Assembly: GCA_947626115.1 (NCBI GenBank)
Contig: CANQQX010000009.1
Location: 1-40,059, forward strand
DNA length: 40,059 nucleotides
Direction: 5' to 3'
Source: an uncultured Bacilli bacterium
GTDB taxonomy: Bacteria; Bacillota_I; Bacilli_A; RF39; UBA660
Part shown: in pieces, positions 15,140 through 23,183 of the stretch
Layout: the number at the start of each line of letters is the position of its first letter
How positions within the stretch are numbered: the first letter of the stretch is position 1
Translations under genes and position numbers: made by a program
The notes under the pieces: model-generated
Told to the model about the DNA's origin: nothing
Databases searched by the model: none
What the model saw: the letters and a program-made list of their open reading frames with translations, nothing else

Positions 15140-16597
15140 TTAACGTGGAGAAAGAACAACCCTAAATCCATTGTCTTCATATACATTTCCATTATGTCTA
15201 TTAAAGAAAAATTGACCAGAAAGTACACCACCATTCCACTGACCACCGCGGCCAAACCAAGGATTCGTTGGATCAACGAAATGGGCATGATCACCATACC
15301 AACTACTATGCCTATAAGATTTTCCATTAGTTTCATAATATAAATAGAAAGGTCCCATTTCTCCGGTTGCATCTCCTAATATTCTATTATTATAAGTTGT
15401 TATAGAACTACTTTTATCATATTTATCTATATACCCCTTATCCATTTCACTAGATAATGTATCTACATCAAAACCACTTGCTACAGGAAATCCATCTATG
15501 CATGCAGCCATGTATTCCCATGCTCCACCATTCATATCATAAATACCTGTAATATTTCCTGCTGTATTTGCAAGGTATCCAACCGGAGTATTCCATGATT
15601 GAGTTTTTGTTTCATCACTACTTAATGCTGTATCACTTGGAATTGTACTTTGATCTGTATTTGGTGCTGCACTATAACCCGTCATATAATCACTTGTATT
15701 ATTAATATTTATCTCATTACCTATACCATACTCAGAATGTGATAAATATACTACAGCTCCCCATTCCGTATTTTTCATCAGATGACTATCTAAATTAGCA
15801 GAAAAATTTTTTCCAGCATCGAAAAAGATTTTTACAGTTTGATTTCGCCAAGATGATACATTTGGTTTTATTACCATTGTATCTGAACTAGTGCCACCAG
15901 TCTCAAACTTTCCTACCCATATTCCGTTTAAATCTTTTTCTCCTAAAGTAAAAGCTGGATGAGTATAATACTCATTTAATTTAGCATCATTTTCATTCAT
16001 CTTTGGTATTGCACTTATATTACCAAACTTAATATCTATTATTCTGGTATTATTTCCAGTTACTTTCCATAATGCATTTTCAGTTTGAGCTGTTTCTTGT
16101 GTATTTGTAATATTTGATATTGCTTCACTATATTTTCCGAGATTCCATATTTTGTATTGATATCTTGGTATCCAGACAAAATAGCCTTTAATATCTTTTT
16201 CAAGAATATGTTGACCAACTGAATATTTACTAGCTGTATCTGTTAATATAACTGCATTTGCCCATCTTTTTTCACTATAATTATACCATTCACTATTTTC
16301 ATTTGCATAATATACATCTCCATTGGGTTTTATCTCTACTGGTATTAATGGTGTCTTTAATACAGGATCTGCTCCATTAAGTATTGGATCTATCCATTTT
16401 TCTTTATGTATTCCACTTCGCTCATATAACTCATCTATTGATTCTTGTACATTATCTTTATCTGTATATTTATTATCATATGATACTTTATTACTTTCTA
16501 TATATGCCTCAATAGCATAGACACTTGTTATTGATATTATCATTCCAATTACTATGCCAATTATTATTTTATAATTATTCTTTATTATTCTCTTCAT
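15140..16597 (-). CDS. Anchored surface protein with FGE/C-type-lectin-like domain (family A1)
   Basis: 485 residues. A positively charged N-terminus and one hydrophobic segment (about 9-29) form a signal anchor. The body has the SUMF1/formylglycine-enzyme-like fold: WVPRYQYKIW, HPAFTLGEKDLNGIWVGKFE, NTEWGAVVYLSH, DMNGGAWEY and a terminal GFRVVL. Such domains often serve as a binding scaffold rather than an enzyme. The last ~50 residues (SWYGDHAHF onward) alternate fixed and variable positions when compared with the paralogue at 38418-39908, as in C-type-lectin variable proteins of diversity-generating retroelements. AGAAGG lies 9 bases before the ATG. The promoter spacer holds a run of seven G, suggesting phase-variable expression. 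Enzymatic activity is unproven. Confidence 0.85.
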   Translation of the reverse strand: MKRIIKNNYKIIIGIVIGMIISITSVYAIEAYIESNKVSYDNKYTDKDNVQESIDELYERSGIHKEKWIDPILNGADPVLKTPLIPVEIKPNGDVYYANENSEWYNYSEKRWANAVILTDTASKYSVGQHILEKDIKGYFVWIPRYQYKIWNLGKYSEAISNITNTQETAQTENALWKVTGNNTRIIDIKFGNISAIPKMNENDAKLNEYYTHPAFTLGEKDLNGIWVGKFETGGTSSDTMVIKPNVSSWRNQTVKIFFDAGKNFSANLDSHLMKNTEWGAVVYLSHSEYGIGNEININNTSDYMTGYSAAPNTDQSTIPSDTALSSDETKTQSWNTPVGYLANTAGNITGIYDMNGGAWEYMAACIDGFPVASGFDVDTLSSEMDKGYIDKYDKSSSITTYNNRILGDATGEMGPFYLYYETNGKSYRHSSWYGDHAHFVDPTNPWFGRGGQWNGGVLSGQFFFNRHNGNVYEDNGFRVVLSPR

Positions 16598-16626
16598 CTA
16601 TAATAACCTTCTTCTATTATAAGATT

Positions 16627-16653
16627 ATTATAATATACCCCCCCGAGAGTCAA
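16627..16653 (-). promoter_or_regulatory. Poly-G spacer promoter of surface gene A1
   Basis: Minus strand: -35 TTGACT (16648-16653), then CTC, seven G (16638-16644), TATAT, and -10 TATAAT (16627-16632). The spacer is 15 bases with G7; two more G would give the optimal 17. The same 3 + Gn + 5 plan occurs at 29367-29394 and 36538-36565. Confidence 0.75.
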
Positions 16654-16680
16654 GTGCGAATTAAAATTATTTTATAGCTT

Positions 16681-16705
16681 ATAAAAAAGAAAGTATTACT
16701 ACTTT
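16681..16705 (-). terminator. Terminator of the ispH-fusion operon
   Basis: GAAAGTA / TACTTTC stem with a GTAA-type loop, beginning inside the last codons of the 257-residue protein and followed by TTTTTTAT on the minus strand. Confidence 0.75.
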
Positions 16706-17472
16706 CCGTAAGGTACTACACCTTTTAAAGTAAAATTACTAAAGATGTATTCAATATCATCGGTTATTAATTCTTTATATTTATTTTCAAAATGGAATGT
16801 ATATTTTTTACCTTCTTTTAATATTTCTTTACTTTGCTTATCTACTATTCTTTCTATAGTGGTTTTGTTTTTACCATCACTTATCGTTATCTCCAAAGTA
16901 AATTTTTCAGTATCTTTATCTTCTTCTAATACTTTAATTTTCTCTATTGTATAATCTTTTGTAAAAGATGCACTACTTTGATAATTTTTACCACAAGCAC
17001 CCGCTTTAAATGCTTCTGTTGTATTAATACTTTGGGCAAAATAAATATCTCTATTACCTGCTTCTGTATTACATCTAATAATGGTTAATTTATCATTAAA
17101 TAAATCATCATCTTCTTTTACTTCATAAATAGTTGTTCCACCATCATATAATTTTTTAACTTTTTCTAAATGTTTATCTAAATCATTAAATAAATTATCA
17201 ATATCTTTATAATTACTAATAAAATCTTTTAAAGTCGTATTATCTTTAAATTTAACTTCATTTATATTATATAAATATACTTTATTATTTACAAAAGACA
17301 TATATTCTTTTACTATTGGTTCACTGATAACAATTTTATTATCATCTTCTTTTACTTCTTTATGAAATACATTTCTTTCTAAAACTAAACCTAGAATAAA
17401 ACCAGCTAAAAATATTACTATAGCAATTAAAATATAAGTTAATTTATTATCTTTTTTCTTTCTCTTTTTCAT
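16699..17472 (-). CDS. Single-pass membrane protein of unknown function
   Basis: 257 residues. A short Lys/Arg-rich cytoplasmic start (MKKRKKKDNK) and one membrane helix (about 13-30, ILIAIVIFLAGFILGLVL) precede an outside domain of about 225 residues. That domain is Lys/Asp/Thr-rich and has only two cysteines (near residues 137 and 162), which could form a disulfide. No family is recognised. The start overlaps the stop of the upstream ispH-fusion gene by one base (TAATG), so the two are co-translated, which may link it to envelope or lipid metabolism. Confidence 0.8.
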   Translation of the reverse strand: MKKRKKKDNKLTYILIAIVIFLAGFILGLVLERNVFHKEVKEDDNKIVISEPIVKEYMSFVNNKVYLYNINEVKFKDNTTLKDFISNYKDIDNLFNDLDKHLEKVKKLYDGGTTIYEVKEDDDLFNDKLTIIRCNTEAGNRDIYFAQSINTTEAFKAGACGKNYQSSASFTKDYTIEKIKVLEEDKDTEKFTLEITISDGKNKTTIERIVDKQSKEILKEGKKYTFHFENKYKELITDDIEYIFSNFTLKGVVPYGK

Positions 17473-19394
17473 TATTTTTCCCTTTCATTTAAATACATTA
17501 ATAAACCTTTTAATAAATCTTTAAATGATTCTTCTATTTCAAGTTCATCTATCTCTACTAAAGTATCACTATATAAATCTTCTAAACAAGAATTAGCATA
17601 TTCTAAACTCCCACTTTTAATAAGTAAATTTTTTATTTTAGCATCATCACTTTCAGAAATATATTTATTACCATAAATTTTTAAAAATTCATTTTTATAT
17701 GGGGTATTTATAATATGCGAATATAAAATAGTTTGTTTAAATTCAGATATATCTGATGTAGTTGATTTACCCAATTTAGTGAGTGTTGAAAAAATGCCTA
17801 AAATGTCATCTTTTATTTGAAAAGATACACCAATTTTATCTAAGATACTAAATAGTTTATTATCTATTTTTTTGCCACCTAGAGCATATCCTAAAGCAAA
17901 TGGACCAATAATAGTATAATAACTAGTTTTTAAATGATAGATATTTAAAATATCTTCTTCTGCAATATTTTTTAAATCATATTTGCCTAAAAAAGGCAAT
18001 GCTACATCAATTATTTCACCTTTAATAGTTTTAATAACTACATCATTAAATATTTCTAAGATACTAGCTAAATTAGGGTTATCTTGATAACTTTTAACAA
18101 TTAATTTATTTGCTTCATAAAAGCCAAAATCACCAGAACAAATAGCCAGAGAATTAGCTAGTTTTAAAACATCATTAAAATATATTTTATCATTACTTAA
18201 ATTTAAATAATCTTTACATATTCTTCTTGGAATAGTTTCTTTTCCTCTTCTCATTTTAGCATTATCTATAATATCATCATGAATTAAAATAGCGGTTTGA
18301 AACATTTCATAAGCATAAGATAAATTTAAATAATTATAATCATCTTTATTTGTAGCTAAAACATAACCCAAAGCAATTAAAATACCTCTTATATATTTAC
18401 CATCTTGATTTAAATCTTGAAAATGATGAATTAAATCTTGAACTATAACATTATCACTATCATCTATTAAATTATTATTAATATCAACTTGACCTTCTTT
18501 TAGTACTTGTAAATGTTCTTTATAAAAGATTAAAAATGCTAAAATATATTTATAATTATATATTTCTTTTAACGGAGTTGATGATCCACCCGTTATACCA
18601 ATATTCATTTTACTAGTTATATCATTACACATCACAAAATTAATAAACTCTTTTAAATTAGAAAATTTATAAGTTTGAGTGATTAACGCTAAAGATAGTC
18701 TTATATTTTCGGTATTACTAGAATTAGCTCCACCAATGACAAACATTAAATCACATTTTTGTGCGAGCTTTTTACTACTTTCTAAAATATTAGAAACAGC
18801 CTTACAAGTTGCATCATAAACTTCCATATTACTTTTACCAAATTTATTTTCAAGCAAACTTAATACTCTTTTAAAAGTATCGGGATTTACTGTAGTTTGA
18901 CAAGTAACAAATATTTTTTTATTAGTATTTTTGATATCTACTACCGAAACTTCATTATCTAAAATAATTGCCTTATTTTGACACCAACCATTAGTACCAA
19001 TTACCTCAGGGTGATTTTTATCACCAATAATAAATATTTCATAGCCATCATTAAATTTTTGATAAACTTCATCATGAATCTTTTTAACTTTAGGACAAGT
19101 TGCATCATAATATTCAATGTTATTCTTATCTAAATAATCATATGTATCTTTACCTTCACCATGGGCTCTAATAATTAGGATATCGTCACTTGTAACATCT
19201 TTTAAATTATCTGTAGTAGTAATACCTAATTCATCTAATTCTCTAATAACATCTTCATTATGTAATATTTCTTTATAAATATATATTTGTTTGGGATTAT
19301 CTTTTGCTTGTTCTCTTTCATATATTTCATAAACTAACTCTAATGCTTTATTGGCACCCTTACAAGTACCACAGATCTCTGGTATGTATATCAT
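17472..19394 (-). CDS. ispH: Fusion of IspH (HMBPP reductase) and polyprenyl diphosphate synthase
   Basis: 640 residues in two parts. Residues 1-285 are IspH, the last enzyme of the MEP isoprenoid pathway (HMBPP to IPP and DMAPP). The three Fe-S cysteines are at 11, 100 and 197, with RAHG at 77-79, KNHPEVIGTNGW at 126-137 and TGGSSTP at 268-274. Residues about 290-640 are a trans-prenyl synthase, which condenses IPP with allylic diphosphates. It has the first Asp-rich motif HDDIIDNAKMRRG (Asp373-Asp377) and a weaker second one, IKDDILG, where most relatives have DDxxD. The fusion would pass IPP/DMAPP straight to chain building. It is uncommon as one polypeptide. Ribosome binding site AGGAGG. 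The product chain length cannot be told from sequence here. Confidence 0.92.
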   Translation of the reverse strand: MIYIPEICGTCKGANKALELVYEIYEREQAKDNPKQIYIYKEILHNEDVIRELDELGITTTDNLKDVTSDDILIIRAHGEGKDTYDYLDKNNIEYYDATCPKVKKIHDEVYQKFNDGYEIFIIGDKNHPEVIGTNGWCQNKAIILDNEVSVVDIKNTNKKIFVTCQTTVNPDTFKRVLSLLENKFGKSNMEVYDATCKAVSNILESSKKLAQKCDLMFVIGGANSSNTENIRLSLALITQTYKFSNLKEFINFVMCNDITSKMNIGITGGSSTPLKEIYNYKYILAFLIFYKEHLQVLKEGQVDINNNLIDDSDNVIVQDLIHHFQDLNQDGKYIRGILIALGYVLATNKDDYNYLNLSYAYEMFQTAILIHDDIIDNAKMRRGKETIPRRICKDYLNLSNDKIYFNDVLKLANSLAICSGDFGFYEANKLIVKSYQDNPNLASILEIFNDVVIKTIKGEIIDVALPFLGKYDLKNIAEEDILNIYHLKTSYYTIIGPFALGYALGGKKIDNKLFSILDKIGVSFQIKDDILGIFSTLTKLGKSTTSDISEFKQTILYSHIINTPYKNEFLKIYGNKYISESDDAKIKNLLIKSGSLEYANSCLEDLYSDTLVEIDELEIEESFKDLLKGLLMYLNEREK

Positions 19395-19409
19395 AAAAAC
19401 CTCCTAAAT

Positions 19410-19437
19410 GCAAAAAAAGAAATAGAATCTATTTCTT
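19410..19437 (-). terminator. Terminator of rpsP-khpA
   Basis: AAGAAATAG / CTATTTCTT stem (19417-19425 with 19429-19437) and 3-base loop, starting at the khpA stop and followed by a minus-strand run of T. Confidence 0.85.
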
Positions 19438-19681
19438 AAAACGAATCAATATTAATTTTTACTTTTGGCAAATTGTTAACAGCGGCAAAAGCTTGAATTA
19501 AAGTTCTAATAGATGTTGACATTTTACCGTTTTTGCCAATAACTCTCCCCATATCATCTTCTGGTACTAATATTTCTAAAATTGTTATATCATCATCAGC
19601 TTGAAATTCAGATACTTTAATAAGTTCTGGATCTTTTACAATACCTTTTACTAAATATTCTGCAAACTCTACAACATTCAT
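19436..19681 (-). CDS. khpA: KH-domain RNA-binding protein KhpA
   Basis: 81 residues forming a single type II KH domain, with the RNA-binding loop GRVIGKNGKM (about residues 45-54). In Firmicutes KhpA pairs with KhpB and binds many RNAs, with effects on cell division and elongation. It follows rpsP by about 20 bases, the standard order in Bacilli (rpsP-ylqC). The genes that often follow (rimM, trmD, rplS) are missing here. Confidence 0.95.
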   Translation of the reverse strand: MNVVEFAEYLVKGIVKDPELIKVSEFQADDDITILEILVPEDDMGRVIGKNGKMSTSIRTLIQAFAAVNNLPKVKINIDSF

Positions 19682-19700
19682 TATTTAATACCTTCTTTTA

Positions 19701-19979
19701 CTATTTATTCTTTTTCTTTTTACTATCAGCATATTTGGCCATAATACCAGCATGTGATAAAATATTTTTTACTGTATCAGTTGGTTCAGCCCCATTATTT
19801 AACCATTTTAAAGTTTTTTCTTCATCAATAGTTACTTTATCTGCCCCTTTAATTGGATCATAAGTTCCTACTGTTTCAATAAAACGGCCATCTCTTGGAA
19901 AGCGTGAATCAGCTGCTACTATTCTATAAAATGGTTTTTGTTTTGCTCCCATTCTTTTTAATCTTAATTTAACTGCCAT
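19701..19979 (-). CDS. rpsP: 30S ribosomal protein S16
   Basis: 92 residues with the S16 signature [21 protein letters not shown] at the N-terminus (residues 1-21; key residues K4, R6, R9, G11, P16, Y18, R19), then [12 protein letters not shown] and WLNNGAEPT. It binds 16S rRNA early in 30S assembly. A strong AGGAGG ribosome binding site and its own consensus promoter lie just upstream. It is the first gene of a two-gene transcript with khpA. Confidence 0.98.
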   Translation of the reverse strand: MAVKLRLKRMGAKQKPFYRIVAADSRFPRDGRFIETVGTYDPIKGADKVTIDEEKTLKWLNNGAEPTDTVKNILSHAGIMAKYADSKKKKNK

Positions 19980-20005
19980 ACTTTGCCTCCTTTTTTACTA
20001 CTAAT

Positions 20006-20034
20006 AATATATCATAACACATAAAGAGTGTCAA
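20006..20034 (-). promoter_or_regulatory. rpsP promoter
   Basis: -35 TTGACA (20029-20034), 17-base spacer and -10 TATATT (20006-20011) on the minus strand. The -35 box forms one arm of a perfect 9-bp inverted repeat AGTGTCAAC / GTTGACACT (20027-20035 with 20044-20052), which also begins at the cotE stop. Confidence 0.8.
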
Positions 20035-20051
20035 CAATTTTTCGTTGACAC

Positions 20052-20600
20052 TTATTTTTCTTCTTCGACTACTTCAGTTTCTAAATAGTCTTCATTAATT
20101 TTATCGACTTCCACTTCTATTTCATTATCATCAACTAATTCTTCATAATCATCATCTAAATCTTCAACAGAGATTTTAACTTTAGTATTACCAACAATTT
20201 CGACTCCTAGTTCTTTTTCAATATTAAGTTCAACTAAGCCATTTTTAATTTTAACATCCGTTACAGTTGGTTGTTTTAAGCTTCTTACAATAATTTCCGA
20301 ATTATTATCTAAGACTGTATCATTTTTAAGTGGCACATTCATTTTATCAGTATAAGAATATCTTTTGGTACTAACGGCTGTTTTTGTATCATTATCATAG
20401 GAATACCAAACATTGACATCAAATGTACCATTAATTAGCACACTACCATTATTATTGGTGCCATTAAAATTATTATTGATAACCCAACAACCTAAAACTG
20501 TGTTAGGATGTTCTTCTGTTTCTAAAGTAAAAGTATTACCACTAGTTTTCTTTGCTTTACCAATAACCGCTTTAGTTACAATTTCTCTAAAATTAGACAA
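20052..20600 (-). CDS. cotE: Outer spore coat morphogenetic protein CotE
   Basis: CotE directs assembly of the outer spore coat on top of the SpoIVA/SpoVID layer. 182 residues from TTG at 20600, chosen because MSNFREIVTKAVIGKA then aligns with the B. subtilis start and GGGAG lies 7 bases upstream; a GTG at 20609 is the alternative. Family features include LGCWVINN, the central VNVWYSY with the following Asp/Thr (DTKTAV), and SLKQP. A very acidic Asp/Glu tail (about 148-182) is the usual end. B. subtilis CotE is 181 residues. Mother-cell expression (SigE/SigK) is expected from the family. Confidence 0.93.
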   Translation of the reverse strand: MSNFREIVTKAVIGKAKKTSGNTFTLETEEHPNTVLGCWVINNNFNGTNNNGSVLINGTFDVNVWYSYDNDTKTAVSTKRYSYTDKMNVPLKNDTVLDNNSEIIVRSLKQPTVTDVKIKNGLVELNIEKELGVEIVGNTKVKISVEDLDDDYEELVDDNEIEVEVDKINEDYLETEVVEEEK

Positions 20601-20702
20601 ATTTATCACTCCCTAATTTAATGTATGCAATTAACCCAAAAAAGAACACAAAAGTCTATCTTTTTCTATTCAATTTAATTTATAATATCTTTAGGTGGTC
20701 TT

Positions 20703-21389
20703 ATGAATACTTTAAATATTCTTAATCCTTATATAGATCAAAAGTATAAAACATTTCAAGAAAAAATATGTCAAACTAATTATGAAATACTAGGAGTTAA
20801 AATACCTATTTTAAGAAATGTTGCTAAAAAATTATTAAAAGAATATGACTACTCTTATCTTTTAAATAATATAGGTAATCAATATTTTGAAGATGTAATG
20901 CTTAAAGCAATTATCATTGGTAATGCTAAAGCAAGTTATGAAGAAAAATTAAATTTAATAACTAGCTTTTTACCTTTAATTGATAATTGGGCTGTTTGTG
21001 ATATTTTAGTGGGTGAACTTAAATTTATCAAAGGTAATGAAGATAAATTTTTAGATTTTATTAATCCTTTATTTGCATCTACTTATGAATATCCATTAAG
21101 GTTTGTTTTTGTTATTTTACTTAACTATTATACTAATGATAAGTATATTGATATGGTATTAGATAAATGCTTAAATGTTAAAAGTGATTACTATTATGTT
21201 AAGATGGCTATAAGTTGGACATTATCTATTGCTTTAGTTAAATATTTTGCTAAGACTTTAAAGTTTATGCAAGAAAACAAAGATGAGTTTGATAAATGGA
21301 CTTACAACAAAGCATTGCAAAAAGCTAGAGAAAGTTACAGAATAGATGATGATAAAAAGTTTATTTTACAAAAAGCTAAAATAAAATAA
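20703..21389 (+). CDS. DNA alkylation repair protein (AlkD-like HEAT-repeat family)
   Basis: 228 residues, all helical. Family words are GVKIPILRNVAKK near residue 30, the NWAVCD block (about 96-101), PLRFVFVILL, and YYYVKMAISWTLS (about 160-172). Known members (AlkC/AlkD) remove N3- and N7-alkylpurines without flipping the base. Many short Firmicute members are uncharacterised, so substrate is uncertain. AGGTGG precedes the ATG. It is divergent from cotE and transcribed alone. Confidence 0.88.
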   Translation: MNTLNILNPYIDQKYKTFQEKICQTNYEILGVKIPILRNVAKKLLKEYDYSYLLNNIGNQYFEDVMLKAIIIGNAKASYEEKLNLITSFLPLIDNWAVCDILVGELKFIKGNEDKFLDFINPLFASTYEYPLRFVFVILLNYYTNDKYIDMVLDKCLNVKSDYYYVKMAISWTLSIALVKYFAKTLKFMQENKDEFDKWTYNKALQKARESYRIDDDKKFILQKAKIK

Positions 21390-21866
21390 TTACAAATTTC
21401 ACCATTTTGTCTACATCGACAAAATGTTAATCAAATGTATTGTTGCTACTCGTTTTACAATTTGATTTTGATTTATTGGATCACTATCATTTTCCCCAAG
21501 TGGGGAAAATGATAATTAATGATAATATTTTTATTATTCTTGAACAAATACTAGAGAGAAAATTAAAAAAAATTATAATCTATAACCTTTTATTTGTTGT
21601 TCCTAATTTTACGATTTTCCCCTCAAAGGGAAAATCGCTAAATTAATCATTACACGGATCATAAAAAAGATAAAATCAACATCTTTTGCGAGTTGGTATT
21701 TGATATATTATTTAAAACATAAAGCAAAAGCACTAATCAATCGACTAGTGCTAAATAATTGTTCCATTTAAGGAACTAATGTCTAACATTTTGTTCTATT
21801 AAAAGAACTCCTGTTTATGTATAACATTTTACTATATTATATACACCTTGTCAAATATTTATTAGT
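21390..21866. other. Noncoding spacer with six hairpins
   Basis: 477 bases without a credible gene. It contains palindromes at 21404-21427 (CATTTTGTC / GACAAAATG), 21486-21513 (12-bp stem ATCATTTTCCCC with its complement), 21612-21637 (CGATTTTCCC / GGGAAAATCG), 21729-21752 (AGCACTA / TAGTGCT, possible terminator of the MazF-like gene on the minus strand), 21761-21776 (GTTCC / GGAAC) and 21793-21808 (GTTCT / AGAAC). An open frame at 21440-21646 has no ribosome binding site and no coding character. Confidence 0.6.
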
Positions 21867-22553
21867 TTATTTTTCTTCAATTTGCTGTATATTTGTAAAT
21901 TTATTAATAATCTCTTTACTTATAATTTTCATAGTTTTGCTATTGCATTTTGCCCGTCCTATAATATCATACTTATTTTTTGGCTTTACAATTTTATTTT
22001 TACTTATTGTTGTAATTAAATTGATACACGCATATGAATTTTTTGCATATTTGGTATAATAATCTATCATTTTATATAATAATTTTATTTCACTACCTTT
22101 ATAATTTATTTCTTCAATAGTAGTATTTTTATTATTATCTTCATCAATTTCTTTTTTTAGTATTTCTAAATGCTTTTTTAATCTTTTTGTGAATTCTTCT
22201 GTAATTAATTCATTTAGAGGCAAATAGTATTTTTTATTATGTGAAGTTAAAGGTAATATTGTTAATACTGGATTTTTAGTACTATCATATTTTTCAAGGG
22301 ATATTGCAAAGTGGGGGCCACTTAATTCAGAGCCATCATTTATTCCAAAATCTATTTTTAATATTGTTCCATAATCAAATCTTGGATAAATATCATTAAT
22401 TTTTTTAACATTTTCTTTAAGATAGGTTTTAGACTTTTTATATAACCAATCATCTAAATAATGAAATTTTTGATTTCTTACATTTTTTACGATACTTTTA
22501 AAATTATTACTTGCTTTATTAATATTATCAATTTTTAACTCATCATTTGTCAT
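21867..22553 (-). CDS. PemK/MazF-family protein (possible endoribonuclease toxin)
   Basis: 228 residues. A MazF-like core lies at about residues 60-135: YGTILKIDFGINDGSELSGPH (residue run split here as YGTILKIDFG and GSELSGPH), FAISLEKYDS and VLTILPLTS. MazF toxins cut RNA at short sequences. Compared with a ~110-residue MazF, this one has a 60-residue Lys/Asn-rich N-terminal helix and a 90-residue C-terminal helical part. Such long stand-alone forms are common in Firmicutes. No small antitoxin gene is visible on either side; the extra helices could hold the antitoxin role in cis. Activity is inferred from the fold only. Confidence 0.75.
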   Translation of the reverse strand: MTNDELKIDNINKASNNFKSIVKNVRNQKFHYLDDWLYKKSKTYLKENVKKINDIYPRFDYGTILKIDFGINDGSELSGPHFAISLEKYDSTKNPVLTILPLTSHNKKYYLPLNELITEEFTKRLKKHLEILKKEIDEDNNKNTTIEEINYKGSEIKLLYKMIDYYTKYAKNSYACINLITTISKNKIVKPKNKYDIIGRAKCNSKTMKIISKEIINKFTNIQQIEEK

Positions 22554-22778
22554 TTTGCACTTCCTATTCTAAAAAAAATTAATATATTATTACTTACTTT
22601 TTTATATTTTAATACGATATATTCACATAAAATTTTCTCCTTCTATATATATTATTTGCTTTTTTTCTTCAATTTCCTTTTTTTCGTGAAATTTTTTATA
22701 AAAAACTTAAAAAAATAACATTTTTATTACTATATTCTTAATATTTTCTTAAATTTGACAGTTCTTGTTTATCTTAAA

Positions 22779-22807
22779 TAGACTTTAATTTTTTTGTTTG
22801 CTATAAT
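22779..22807 (+). promoter_or_regulatory. Promoter of the HIT-capA pair
   Basis: -35 TAGACT (22779-22784), 17-base spacer ending in TGC (extended -10) and -10 TATAAT (22802-22807). It lies just upstream of the HIT gene. The rest of the gap 22554-22778 is AT-rich with nothing recognisable. Confidence 0.75.
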
Positions 22808-22822
22808 TTAGTTGGTGATGTT

Positions 22823-23182
22823 ATGGAATGTTTATTTTGTAAAATAATTAATGGTGAAGTACCAACTTTTAAACTATATGAAGATGATTTAGTTATGGTT
22901 ATTATGGATGCTTATCCTAATGTTGATGGACATACTTTAATAATTCCGAAAAAACATTATGATACTTTAATGGATATACCGGATGATCTAGTAATTCATA
23001 TAAATGAAGTTGCGAAAAAATTTATTCCGCATATTATGGAGAAATTAAATGCTAAAGAATTAAGTGTTCATGTTAACTATGGCAATTCGCAAAAGATAAA
23101 ACACTATCACATGCATTTGCTTCCCAATTTTGGTACTAGAGCCCTAAAAAATCCTAAAGATGTTTATGAGGTTTTAAAATAA
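22823..23182 (+). CDS. HIT-family nucleotide hydrolase
   Basis: 119 residues, histidine-triad superfamily (Hint-like). The N-terminal CLFCKIINGEVP supplies two cysteines typical of zinc-binding members. GHTLIIPKKHY is the central strand, and the active site triad HYHMHLLP lies near residue 95, with His as the nucleophile that cleaves nucleoside phosphoramidates or AMP-linked substrates. GGTGATG precedes the ATG. The next gene starts one base after its stop, so they form an operon. Confidence 0.93.
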   Translation: MECLFCKIINGEVPTFKLYEDDLVMVIMDAYPNVDGHTLIIPKKHYDTLMDIPDDLVIHINEVAKKFIPHIMEKLNAKELSVHVNYGNSQKIKHYHMHLLPNFGTRALKNPKDVYEVLK

Positions 23183-23183
23183 G

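Noticed and set aside
15130-15372. Minus-strand frame overlapping the tail of surface gene A1
   Set aside because: Out-of-frame shadow of a well-supported coding region, without its own start signals.
20620-20627. CATACATT as a SigE/SigK -10 box for cotE
   Set aside because: It fits the -10 consensus, but the predicted start would fall at the Shine-Dalgarno itself and no matching -35 is visible.
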